Assembly: GCA_018609855.1 (NCBI GenBank)
Contig: JAHENU010000053.1
Span: 1-12,184 of the forward strand
Reading direction: 5' to 3'
DNA: 12,184 nucleotides
DNA from: Candidatus Nanohaloarchaea archaeon
GTDB lineage: Archaea; Nanohalarchaeota; Nanosalinia; Nanosalinales; JAHENU01
Below, in pieces: positions 6,607 to 12,184 of this stretch (the first letter of the stretch is position 1; every line of letters begins with the position of its first letter). The translations under genes were made by a program, and so were the position numbers. The notes beneath the pieces are model-generated. The model was given only the letters and a program-made list of their open reading frames with translations. It was not told the origin of the DNA and did no database searches.

Positions 6607-8439
6607 TTAATTTCCTGCCTCTACGATGACTGCAGTTATGTTGTCGCCCCCGCCCCCCGCATTTGCTAAATTGACCAACGTATCACAGGCTTCCTGGGGG
6701 GGGGAGTTCTTCAAAACAACTCCCTCAATGGTTTCCATTTCTGCATAGTCTGTTAGACCATCTGAACAAAGCAGTAGCGTATCTCCCTTGTCAATTTGGA
6801 AAGAGAATATATCAGGTTCAACACTACGTTTTATCCCTATTGCTTTCTCTAGCATGTTAGTTGATTTTTTAACGTGGTCTTCTGTCTTTTGGTAGCATAC
6901 ACCTTCTGTAAAGAGGTATAAACGACTATCTCCAATGTGACCTACATACACGTCCCACCCGATCACTACAGCTACAGTGATAGTACAACCCATCTTTCCA
7001 ACTGGAAGCCCCAACGTGTGCTGCGCATGGGCGTTAACTTGCTCATTCGCTGTCTTGATGGCATTGCCGATCTCAGGAATAATATTGTCTTCATAGCTAT
7101 CTGAAACCACATTCTCGGTCAGTATTGGCGAGAGGGTGTTGCTGATTATTTGTACTGCAATTTGGCTTGCAATCTCGCCAGCCATAGCGCCCCCCACGCC
7201 ATCTGAAACAATGAAAATGCCATTGTTAGATTGGCCATCTTCATTCCCCGCTGAGGCAACTTGGATCCAATAACTATCTTCATTATTTTCTCTACTTGCT
7301 CCAACATTAGTTCTTCCACCAGCAATCAAGGTGGGAATCCTCAGTTCTTTCTTCAATTCTAGGATTTCCTCCTGTAATTCTTGAGAAGGAAGCTTCCCTT
7401 CATTCATGATTTCACCGGACTTAGCACACCTTTGCTCCATATCGCGATTAAAGACCTGTAGTAATATTCTGTTGATCTCCGGATGGAGATTAGGTTGTAT
7501 ATCGGTCGGAAGCTTAGGCAGGAAAGGACCTTCAAAATCTTCATCCTTGAGAGGCCTTTCAAGTAGGAGCGACAACCACGTCGCCCCCAGAGAATATAGA
7601 TCTGCCCTTATATCAGCCATGTCGGGAGTCAGAATGAGTTCAGGGGCAGTATAATAGTTATCTTCGGCTTCATAGTCCTCTGATAATGGCAGCTTCATTG
7701 CCCATCCGAACTCGCTCAAGGCCAAACGTTCATCTTCGGAGACAACTAACAGATCGGGATGAATCCCGTTGTAGAGTATTCCAGCAGTGTGAAGTTTGGA
7801 TAACGCCTGGCAGAGTTGGATCAGCCAATCGAACTGCTGTATCCGATCAGTTTCTTCCGCTTGCCAAGCTTCTCTTAGCGTCCAGCCATCGACATACTCT
7901 TCAACCAGGTAGCTTCGGTCTTCGACCACGAAACGATCCAAAGCGTTGATAATCGTCGGATACTGCACCTCTTCAAGAAGGAGATATTCTAGCTCTAATC
8001 GCGGATTAGGACGGTATACTTCAATATCCTGTTCAAAACCCTCTTCAAGAAGCTGGGTAGGACGCGCCGCAGAAAAATCAGTTTGTATTCCCTGCTTCTG
8101 ACGAAGTGAGCGCGATAAAGAGTCCTCGCGAAGCGAAGATATCCTGCCTTCAGAATCATGTACCGCTGGACCCTCTTTGATTACTACATTATGCTCCTCA
8201 TCCAGGTCAAAAGCTATGTATTTATTAATACTTGAATAGTTAGTCGATACTACTTGTCTGATTTCATATTTATCAGTTAAAAGCTTTCCTATTTCCAACG
8301 GTGGGAGTTGTGATTCTGTTATACCTGAACCTTGCCATCCACAATCAAAACAGATACCATTTTCAGTAAGCTGCCTATTACAATTGGGACATAGTATCGG
8401 GTAATAGTTTTCCTTTGCCGTATTATTTTCTCCAAACAT
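6607..8439 (-). CDS. Zinc-ribbon pseudokinase fused to PP2C phosphatase
   Basis: This 610-residue protein has three parts. A zinc ribbon comes first (Cys 17, 20, 30, 33). A kinase-like domain follows (about 52-345) that keeps the VVIK lysine (Lys 88), a TAPE motif and the overall fold, but where HRDxKxxN is expected it reads YNGIHPDLL (223-231) and DFG is EFG (243-245). The catalytic Asp is missing, so it is probably a pseudokinase. A PP2C Ser/Thr phosphatase domain (about 373-608) has all metal-binding motifs: RENNEDS (Asp 388), SDGVGG (Asp 413), GHIGDSR (Asp 504), LCSDGLTD (Asp 560) and GGGDNIT (Asp 599). No membrane segment is present. It should remove phosphate from targets of the kinase at 2365-3498, with the pseudokinase part perhaps recognising or sensing. 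The ATG at 8439 follows an AAGGG site. A run of nine C residues in the coding strand (6696-6704) lies before the last catalytic Asp and could slip. Confidence 0.95.
   Translation of the reverse strand: MFGENNTAKENYYPILCPNCNRQLTENGICFDCGWQGSGITESQLPPLEIGKLLTDKYEIRQVVSTNYSSINKYIAFDLDEEHNVVIKEGPAVHDSEGRISSLREDSLSRSLRQKQGIQTDFSAARPTQLLEEGFEQDIEVYRPNPRLELEYLLLEEVQYPTIINALDRFVVEDRSYLVEEYVDGWTLREAWQAEETDRIQQFDWLIQLCQALSKLHTAGILYNGIHPDLLVVSEDERLALSEFGWAMKLPLSEDYEAEDNYYTAPELILTPDMADIRADLYSLGATWLSLLLERPLKDEDFEGPFLPKLPTDIQPNLHPEINRILLQVFNRDMEQRCAKSGEIMNEGKLPSQELQEEILELKKELRIPTLIAGGRTNVGASRENNEDSYWIQVASAGNEDGQSNNGIFIVSDGVGGAMAGEIASQIAVQIISNTLSPILTENVVSDSYEDNIIPEIGNAIKTANEQVNAHAQHTLGLPVGKMGCTITVAVVIGWDVYVGHIGDSRLYLFTEGVCYQKTEDHVKKSTNMLEKAIGIKRSVEPDIFSFQIDKGDTLLLCSDGLTDYAEMETIEGVVLKNSPPQEACDTLVNLANAGGGGDNITAVIVEAGN
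6696..6704. repeat. Nine-base homopolymer in the PP2C coding region
   Basis: Nine consecutive G on the plus strand are C9 in the coding strand, covering Ser-Pro-Pro-Gln of the phosphatase domain. The reading frame is intact here. Gain or loss of a base would truncate the protein before GGGDNIT, removing the last metal-binding Asp. Such tracts are prone to replication slippage and to sequencing error. Confidence 0.6.
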
Positions 8440-8442
8440 TGG

Positions 8443-8517
8443 TTAACCCTTATTTACTTTCACAGACCAACACTCGCCTTCCAATTCATGGCCTGTAGGA
8501 TCGAATCGTTTACTCAG
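8443..8517 (-). other. Possible small ORF or C-terminal extension between FHA/VWA and phosphatase genes
   Basis: In a frame different from the FHA/VWA stop at 8514-8516, 24 sense codons run to a TAA at 8443-8445, three bases before the phosphatase ATG. The translation (ending ECWSVKVNKG) looks like an ordinary protein C-terminus, and the spacing fits the tight operon better than the otherwise 74-base gap. There is no ATG, GTG or ribosome-binding site at its head (CTG at 8517). It is either chance or the true C-terminus of the upstream gene after a second frameshift. Confidence 0.25.
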
Positions 8518-9323
8518 CGCTGCCTGTCTCTGAATTCTATGTGCTTCGAGTCACTGAGGTGGAATTTCACGTCTCCAAACCGCACAGTCGATCCAAGCTT
8601 AAGAGCATTCTTGCTGATTTTCCTTTCTTTCGCCGGCTCGCCGCTATAGCTTACAAATGTACCAGTCTCACTATCGAGATCCTCTACGATATATCTGCCT
8701 CTGTCCCACCATATGCGAGCATGCCTTCTAGCTATTGATGGCAGGTCAATGACGAGATCATTGTTAGGAGCAGCCCCTATGGTTAGCGTCCCTTCCGGAA
8801 GTCGCGCACGCTTGGGGGAAACGGAATTGCTCTCTGCTACCAAGTAATGGCGTTCAGCAAGCGGCCAGATGCTGCCCAATTGCTTCACGAGCGAACCGGC
8901 TTTGAATTTGATCTTCCAACCTGCTCGGTAGATATCTTGTTCACTTACGTCATATCGCTCAGCCAAGCGGGGCGCAGAAGCCAAGAAGGCCAATGGCACC
9001 AACAACAGCAAGAAAAGGCCAATATTAGAGGCCGGCACGAGGACACCTGGCACATAGTACGAATTGGCACCTGTCTTTTCCTCACTTGATCCTTCCACAC
9101 TCGCTACGACGCTGCGTGACGTTCCATCCATCACCTGATGAGGAGATCGGTAAATGAACTTATAGCTGGACTGCAGTCGAATCGATAGCTTCTTATACAA
9201 TGCGACTAACTGATCTGCAGAAGGAGCATAGAAGTAACTCCCACCTGATTTTTCTGCGATATGTGACAGTGCTTGTTCGTAAATACCACTTGCAGATGAT
9301 GTTTTTTGTGCTCTGTTGCCCAA
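8514..9323 (-). CDS. C-terminal half of split FHA/VWA membrane protein (rest of VWA, TM, FHA)
   Basis: This 269-codon open segment begins at a TTG with no ribosome-binding site. In the same frame, coding sense extends upstream to about 9349 (GIPIYSIGLG, the typical late VWA strand), so it is the continuation of the ORF at 9326-10864 after a one-base frameshift. It contains the last part of the VWA domain (to about residue 55), a linker, one membrane helix (about 97-117) and a C-terminal FHA-like domain (about 178-260). The FHA pocket is degenerate: the GR position reads GA, SRRH reads ARRH, and GSTNGT reads SETGT. If the TM order is right, the VWA part is outside the cell and this FHA part inside. 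It may be a true mutation, a sequencing error or regulated recoding. Confidence 0.8.
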   Translation of the reverse strand: MGNRAQKTSSASGIYEQALSHIAEKSGGSYFYAPSADQLVALYKKLSIRLQSSYKFIYRSPHQVMDGTSRSVVASVEGSSEEKTGANSYYVPGVLVPASNIGLFLLLLVPLAFLASAPRLAERYDVSEQDIYRAGWKIKFKAGSLVKQLGSIWPLAERHYLVAESNSVSPKRARLPEGTLTIGAAPNNDLVIDLPSIARRHARIWWDRGRYIVEDLDSETGTFVSYSGEPAKERKISKNALKLGSTVRFGDVKFHLSDSKHIEFRDRQR

Positions 9324-9325
9324 GC

Positions 9326-10864
9326 CTATCGAATATATCGGAATACCGATTTTTTAGAAAATGAAATTACATCATCTAAAGATTTCAAACTTTTATTGTC
9401 CATCCCATCTGTTAGAGCGATGACAGCTTTTCTCCCTTCAATAGATTTTAGCATCTCTAGAGCTTTATTGACAGCATCATAATACGCAGTCTTACCCCCC
9501 ACTTCGAGGGATTGGATTTCCTCGACAAGGATACCTTTATTAGCAGTAAAATCTTGTAAGATGCGAACTTGATCATCAAAAATAACAATTCCTGTTTTAT
9601 CCGTAGCCTTCGTTTGCCTTACAAATGCAATTGCAGCTTTCTTTAACCCGCTGATCTTCCCCGCTTTCCTCATGCTTCCACTCCGATCCAGGACCAACAC
9701 AGCGGTCATTGGTTGTGGGTCGCGAGGACCAACGAATTCAAGCACTTCTACTGAAGCACCGTTCTCGGTCAGTGTAAAATGGGATTGCGATAGAGTCTTG
9801 ACAGGCTGCTTCTGCGCATCCAGGACATCGATGTATGCGGTAATAGATGGAAAGTCTGATTTATCGACTTGGCTCACGTGGACCTCTGAAACAGACTGTC
9901 CAAAACCAGCCAAAGAGATACTGCAGAGGATTACCGTTAGCAAAAGTAGCTGTTTCCTGAATTGACCAATAAATTCTTTTAACTTTTTCGAAGAGTCTAT
10001 CCTATCCTTATTTGCTTGTGATGTTCTTTCCCTAAATAGCAACACTGTATCGCCTACTTGGATTCTGTCGTGATTATTGAGTACCTGAGCTCCGTTCACC
10101 GATGCGCCATTCACTAGAGTTGGAGCTTCCATCACCCGATTGTGCAGCACGTATTGCTGGCTCTTAGAATAGAGGTCAGCATGTTTTCTCGCTATCTTGT
10201 TATCTCCGAATAGTGCAATATCACACCGTTCATCTTTACCAACCACGCTAGAACTTTTCGAAAGCGTGAACTCCTTGCCCTCTTGCCGGCCACGGACCAC
10301 TTTGACCCACGCTTCGCGCAGCACTTCCTCAACAGTTCCGATGAGAGTCCCAATCGAAGCACCTAAAATGATGAGGCCAAGTGCTTGGCTGAAGGTATAG
10401 CTCCCAAAGACAAGCCTGAAGATTTCGAAAATTGCTCCCCCTAGGAAGCCGCCTATTGCGCCGCCGATCACGCCATATGTAATCTTTTTGGAAGCTTTAG
10501 TAGAAATGCCTTCGCTAACGCCGACCGCCAGTCCCAAAAACATCCATCCCAAAGCTCTGCCGAGAATTCCACCGCCAAAGCCCCATAAGACAAGCTCTCC
10601 AATAAGTAGCCCTAACGCTCCGCCTATAAAGCCGTACCCAGCCCCGTAAAGAGCACCTCTATACAGTCTTCGCATAGCTTGATCAAATACACCATCAATA
10701 GACCCGATCAAACTCCCAATAAATATACCAATAGTGGCTCCAGCAATGGCGTCTTGAACTATGATATTTCCTATAATGCCTATTTGACCAAGGACAAACC
10801 AGCCAATTAAGCCACCAGTTGCCCCGAATATAGCATTATAATAGATCCTCAGTCTTTGGCTCAT
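9326..10864 (-). CDS. N-terminal half of split membrane protein (glycine-rich TM, FHA, TM, VWA)
   Basis: The ATG at 10864 (512 codons to the stop) is preferred over a GTG two codons earlier because GGGAGG lies five bases upstream of the ATG. Residues about 8-180 form several glycine-rich membrane segments (IGGAIGGFLGG-like packing). An FHA-like domain follows (about 188-278), then a membrane helix (about 305-323), then a VWA domain with a complete metal site: DRSGSM (Asp 393), Thr 459 in GGKTAYYD and Asp 486 in LTDGMD. The frame closes at 9326 just after FSKK, at an A6 run (9350-9355 on the plus strand, as T6). One extra A there would continue as KIGIPIYSIGLG into the ORF at 8514-9323, giving about 783 residues. 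The FHA pocket is altered: GK for GR and ARKH for SRRH. The VWA domain probably faces outside, since the preceding helix resembles an uncleaved signal anchor. The gene starts 10 bases after the previous stop. Confidence 0.88.
   Translation of the reverse strand: MSQRLRIYYNAIFGATGGLIGWFVLGQIGIIGNIIVQDAIAGATIGIFIGSLIGSIDGVFDQAMRRLYRGALYGAGYGFIGGALGLLIGELVLWGFGGGILGRALGWMFLGLAVGVSEGISTKASKKITYGVIGGAIGGFLGGAIFEIFRLVFGSYTFSQALGLIILGASIGTLIGTVEEVLREAWVKVVRGRQEGKEFTLSKSSSVVGKDERCDIALFGDNKIARKHADLYSKSQQYVLHNRVMEAPTLVNGASVNGAQVLNNHDRIQVGDTVLLFRERTSQANKDRIDSSKKLKEFIGQFRKQLLLLTVILCSISLAGFGQSVSEVHVSQVDKSDFPSITAYIDVLDAQKQPVKTLSQSHFTLTENGASVEVLEFVGPRDPQPMTAVLVLDRSGSMRKAGKISGLKKAAIAFVRQTKATDKTGIVIFDDQVRILQDFTANKGILVEEIQSLEVGGKTAYYDAVNKALEMLKSIEGRKAVIALTDGMDNKSLKSLDDVISFSKKSVFRYIR
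9350..9355 (-). other. Apparent one-base frameshift at an A6 run
   Basis: The coding strand reads TCT AAA AAA TCG at the point where the VWA domain leaves one frame and continues in another. Adding one A, or a -1 ribosomal slip on AAA AAA, gives Ser-Lys-Lys-Ile-Gly-Ile-Pro-Ile-Tyr and restores one long protein. The heptamer T AAA AAA is not the best -1 slippery site, and the run is short for transcriptional slippage, so a real mutation or a sequence error is as likely. Confidence 0.75.
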
Positions 10865-10874
10865 GCCCACCTCC

Positions 10875-11288
10875 CTACGGAAGCGGTGTTTTCTTAAACA
10901 ATCTCAGGAGCCGTAACAATGCTTTAGCTGGCAACTTCAATATATCATAGAAAAAGTTCGAAATGACCCTCTGAAGAAATAGCGTGCCTTTGCCTGGCCC
11001 AAAGGTGAGTCGCATTAACCCTGTCATATAGAACAGCAGTATCATAATGAACAGGGGAAGTTGATAGAGTAGATCCGCCGACGGATTTTGAATCGAGTAA
11101 TTCAGATAATCCCAGACATGGATAAAAGCATACGCACCAACACCGAGAAACAGTATGAAAAGTACTGATTTTGAGACGAATTGTAAGGACCTGACTGGTC
11201 CAAAAATCATGACGCCAATCCCCAGAACAATAAACGCTAGCTGTAGCAGAAGTGATACTGATTCCTCCATGAATATCCCCCAGCTCAT
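10875..11288 (-). CDS. Three-helix membrane protein of unknown family
   Basis: This 137-residue protein has likely membrane segments at about 9-30, 37-58 and 74-96. A basic, amphipathic C-terminal tail follows (about 100-137, rich in Leu, Lys, Arg), which should lie in the cytosol or on the membrane surface. The ATG at 11288 has a modest AGGA site; a second in-frame ATG six codons later is preceded by GGGGGA and could also be used. It starts 60 bases after the stop of the RHH gene, and its own stop is 10 bases before the FHA/VWA gene, so it is part of the operon. No family is recognised; its position suggests a membrane partner of the FHA/VWA protein. Confidence 0.82.
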   Translation of the reverse strand: MSWGIFMEESVSLLLQLAFIVLGIGVMIFGPVRSLQFVSKSVLFILFLGVGAYAFIHVWDYLNYSIQNPSADLLYQLPLFIMILLFYMTGLMRLTFGPGKGTLFLQRVISNFFYDILKLPAKALLRLLRLFKKTPLP

Positions 11289-11348
11289 TCGTCCTGTACC
11301 CGTATTTATAACAGGTACCTCAAATATTCCTAGAATTGCCTTTGGAAA

Positions 11349-11549
11349 CTAACCTTCCTTCCTTTCCAAATATGCAGTGACAGCTATGTCGATCATTTCA
11401 GAGAGAGACTTCCCATGACCAAGCTCGATTAACTTCCTCAAGCGTTTCTTTCGCTCAGGACTACCAGCATACAGCGTTACTCTTCCATATCTGTCCAATT
11501 CCTTCGGGATTCTCTCTCTATTGTTGTTTGCAGCTTCTTCTTCGTGCAT
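11349..11549 (-). CDS. Ribbon-helix-helix type small protein, likely operon regulator
   Basis: This 66-residue protein has a charged N-terminal arm, a strand-like GRVTLYAG (about 22-29), a first helix PERKKRLRKLIELG (about 31-44) and a second helix SLSEMIDIAVTAYLERK (about 48-64). This is the order and length of a ribbon-helix-helix DNA-binding domain (CopG/Arc/MetJ class). Such proteins bind DNA as dimers through the paired strands, usually at short repeats near their own promoters. The ATG at 11549 has an excellent GAGGAGG site. It is the first gene of the minus-strand cluster, and inverted and direct repeats lie just upstream, so autoregulation of the operon is a reasonable inference. No toxin partner of the usual RHH-antitoxin kind is visible next to it. 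The strand assignment is by eye. Confidence 0.75.
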   Translation of the reverse strand: MHEEEAANNNRERIPKELDRYGRVTLYAGSPERKKRLRKLIELGHGKSLSEMIDIAVTAYLERKEG

Positions 11550-11561
11550 TATTTCCTCCTC

Positions 11562-11580
11562 ATGGTTGTTTATTAACCAT
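11562..11580. promoter_or_regulatory. Inverted repeat just upstream of the RHH gene
   Basis: ATGGTT (11562-11567) and AACCAT (11575-11580) are perfect inverted arms with a seven-base spacer, ending 13 bases before the RHH start codon. The position between promoter and ribosome-binding site suits an operator for the encoded RHH dimer, or a small leader hairpin. Confidence 0.4.
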
Positions 11581-11595
11581 CTGGTGACATGCTGA

Positions 11596-11619
11596 GTCTA
11601 GCATATCATATACGTCTAG
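11596..11619. promoter_or_regulatory. Paired GTCTAG repeats
   Basis: GTCTAG occurs at 11596-11601 and 11614-11619, 18 bases apart start to start, with a near-palindromic AT-rich core GCATATCATATAC between. Repeats of about two helical turns are typical of RHH operators. No experimental or comparative support is available here. Confidence 0.35.
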
Positions 11620-11650
11620 ACAAGTTCCAAAGTGCGTTTATGCAGCACGC

Positions 11651-11668
11651 ATACAAAACATATTGTAT
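11651..11668. promoter_or_regulatory. ATACAA inverted repeat overlapping a possible -10 box
   Basis: ATACAA (11651-11656) and TTGTAT (11663-11668) are perfect inverted arms with six bases between. On the minus strand the second arm overlaps TACAAT, a possible -10 hexamer, so a repressor bound here would block the promoter. This is inference from position. Confidence 0.35.
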
Positions 11669-11776
11669 TTCCAGCTTTTTACGCAACCGTGTGATTCAAC
11701 ATTATTAACGTCATCAAGCATATACACGTGTTACAGCGAAACTTCTATTCTTGAAGAACCACGCTAAGGAAGCACG

Positions 11777-12049
11777 GGCCTGCACCCTCAAAAGTGTACC
11801 ACATGAAAGTAGAGACTGTGCTTCCCTGGACCGCTCCCCAACGTTGGACCATCCATAAATGTAAGGCCTCGCTCGGCTGAGCGTGGACGTGCCCGTTTGT
11901 CCCGATCAGTGGCGCGATTTAAGCCCCAGGCGCAAGTCCTCCCAATCTTGAATGCGGTCTCGTTTGTTGTACTCCCGGCACCACAGCTCGAACAACAGCC
12001 GGGCCTGAGCCACGCTTTCAAACCAGTGCACGTTGAGGCATTCGTCGCG
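11777..12049 (-). mobile_element. Right-end remnant of an IS3-family insertion sequence
   Basis: This GC-rich segment contains the C-terminal transposase remnant (11919-12049) and about 140 bases of what would be its 3' untranslated end. The sequence near 11777-11805, read on the minus strand, ends GGTACACTTTTGAGGGTGCAGG, which is of the kind seen at IS3-family right ends; that assignment is tentative because the left end is not in the window. An inverted pair GGAAGCAC / GTGCTTCC (11767-11774 / 11818-11825) straddles the likely terminus. The remnant lies directly upstream of the operon leader and marks the edge of the island. Confidence 0.45.
11919..12049 (-). pseudogene. IS3-family transposase C-terminal fragment, frameshifted
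   Basis: The translation RDECLNVHWFES followed by FELWCREYN matches the hallmark end of IS3-family OrfB transposases (DDE integrase class). In intact members the text after YN reads xxRPHSxLGGLxP. Here that text (TRPHSRLGGLAPGA, then TAA at 11919-11921) appears in another frame, so one base has been lost near the ACAAAC stretch after EYN. Upstream of RDECLN the expected ESFNGR part of the catalytic domain is absent and unrelated sequence continues to the window edge, so the fragment is truncated at both levels and cannot be active. Confidence 0.7.
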
Positions 12050-12184
12050 CTGCGCTGGCTTCAAGCCGAGCAAGCCACCATCGGCCAACCTGATGCGAAC
12101 CTCCTTGCGGTCAGGGCAAGCGAGTCGGCAAGGCACACCAATTCCGGAACGACCCTCCACCTCCCAACGACAACGGCGAGTGCC
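12050..12184. other. GC-rich window edge, unassigned
   Basis: The minus-strand frame of the transposase fragment stays open to the window end, but its translation there (for example KEVRIRLADGGLLGLK) does not match the transposase region expected upstream of RDECLN. It may be the end of an unrelated gene fused to the remnant by rearrangement. Too little is present to assign. Confidence 0.3.

Larger units (their letters stand above)
11550..11776 (-). promoter_or_regulatory. Operon leader with candidate operators
   Basis: This 227-base AT-rich stretch contains no gene and must hold the operon promoter. Candidate sites are ATGGTT-N7-AACCAT (11562-11580), two GTCTAG copies 18 bases apart (11596-11619) and ATACAA-N6-TTGTAT (11651-11668). 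On the minus strand TACAAT (11662-11667) could be a -10 element, but I see no good -35 at the usual spacing, so the start of transcription is not fixed. Confidence 0.5.

Noticed and set aside
973..11549. Assignment as a type VI secretion post-translational module (PpkA/PppA/Fha)
   Set aside because: Kinase, phosphatase and FHA are shared features, but no secretion structural genes are present and the domain fusions differ.
11788..12021. 77-codon minus-strand ORF overlapping the IS3 remnant
   Set aside because: Its translation does not match transposase; the transposase signature is in the other two frames, so this is a by-product.
1..12184. CRISPR array, tRNA or rRNA genes
   Set aside because: No regularly spaced direct repeats, cloverleaf-like segment or rRNA signature was seen.

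Overview
The window is dominated by one tightly packed minus-strand gene cluster (about 11549 down to 973, perhaps to 597) that looks like a membrane-linked protein-phosphorylation signalling system. Its parts are an active Ser/Thr kinase, a degenerate kinase fused to an intact PP2C phosphatase, three FHA domains, two von Willebrand A (VWA) domains, several polytopic membrane proteins, and zinc ribbons on five of the proteins. The organism cannot be named. Bacterial Shine-Dalgarno sequences, operon spacing and the zinc-ribbon/kinase/FHA/VWA style would fit a large-genome environmental bacterium such as a member of Chloroflexota, Cyanobacteria or Actinomycetota, but nothing here is diagnostic.

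Layout. Positions 1-565 are visibly GC-rich and carry one small plus-strand ORF with strong G/C preference at third codon positions. From about 566 to 11770 the DNA is visibly more AT-rich and nearly all coding is on the minus strand. In transcription order: a ribbon-helix-helix protein (11349-11549), a three-helix membrane protein (10875-11288), a TM/FHA/VWA/TM/FHA protein split by an apparent one-base frameshift at an A6 run (8514-10864), the pseudokinase-PP2C fusion (6607-8439), a zinc-ribbon/beta-sandwich membrane protein (5744-6604), a small membrane protein (5442-5729), a cytosolic VWA protein (4149-5423), a zinc-ribbon FHA protein (3568-4116), a soluble Ser/Thr kinase with four zinc ribbons (2365-3498), a second zinc-ribbon/beta-sandwich membrane protein (973-2346), and, after a 205-base gap, a 56-residue DnaJ-type zinc-finger protein (597-767). 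Positions 11770-12184 are GC-rich again and carry a frameshifted C-terminal remnant of an IS3-family transposase. The cluster therefore looks like an accessory island.

How the genes may work together (inference). VWA + kinase + PP2C recalls the TerY-phosphorylation triad described for tellurite-resistance-like stress and conflict systems, but no Ter proteins are visible here and the membrane components are extra. The soluble kinase would phosphorylate Thr sites, perhaps in the cytosolic VWA protein, which carries three E-T-Q-L motifs. The canonical FHA protein would read those marks, PP2C would erase them, and the membrane proteins with exported VWA or jelly-roll-like domains would couple the circuit to the cell surface. 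The RHH protein is the natural candidate for autoregulation through inverted and direct repeats in the 227-base leader. Whether the output is stress response, defence or envelope control cannot be told from the sequence.
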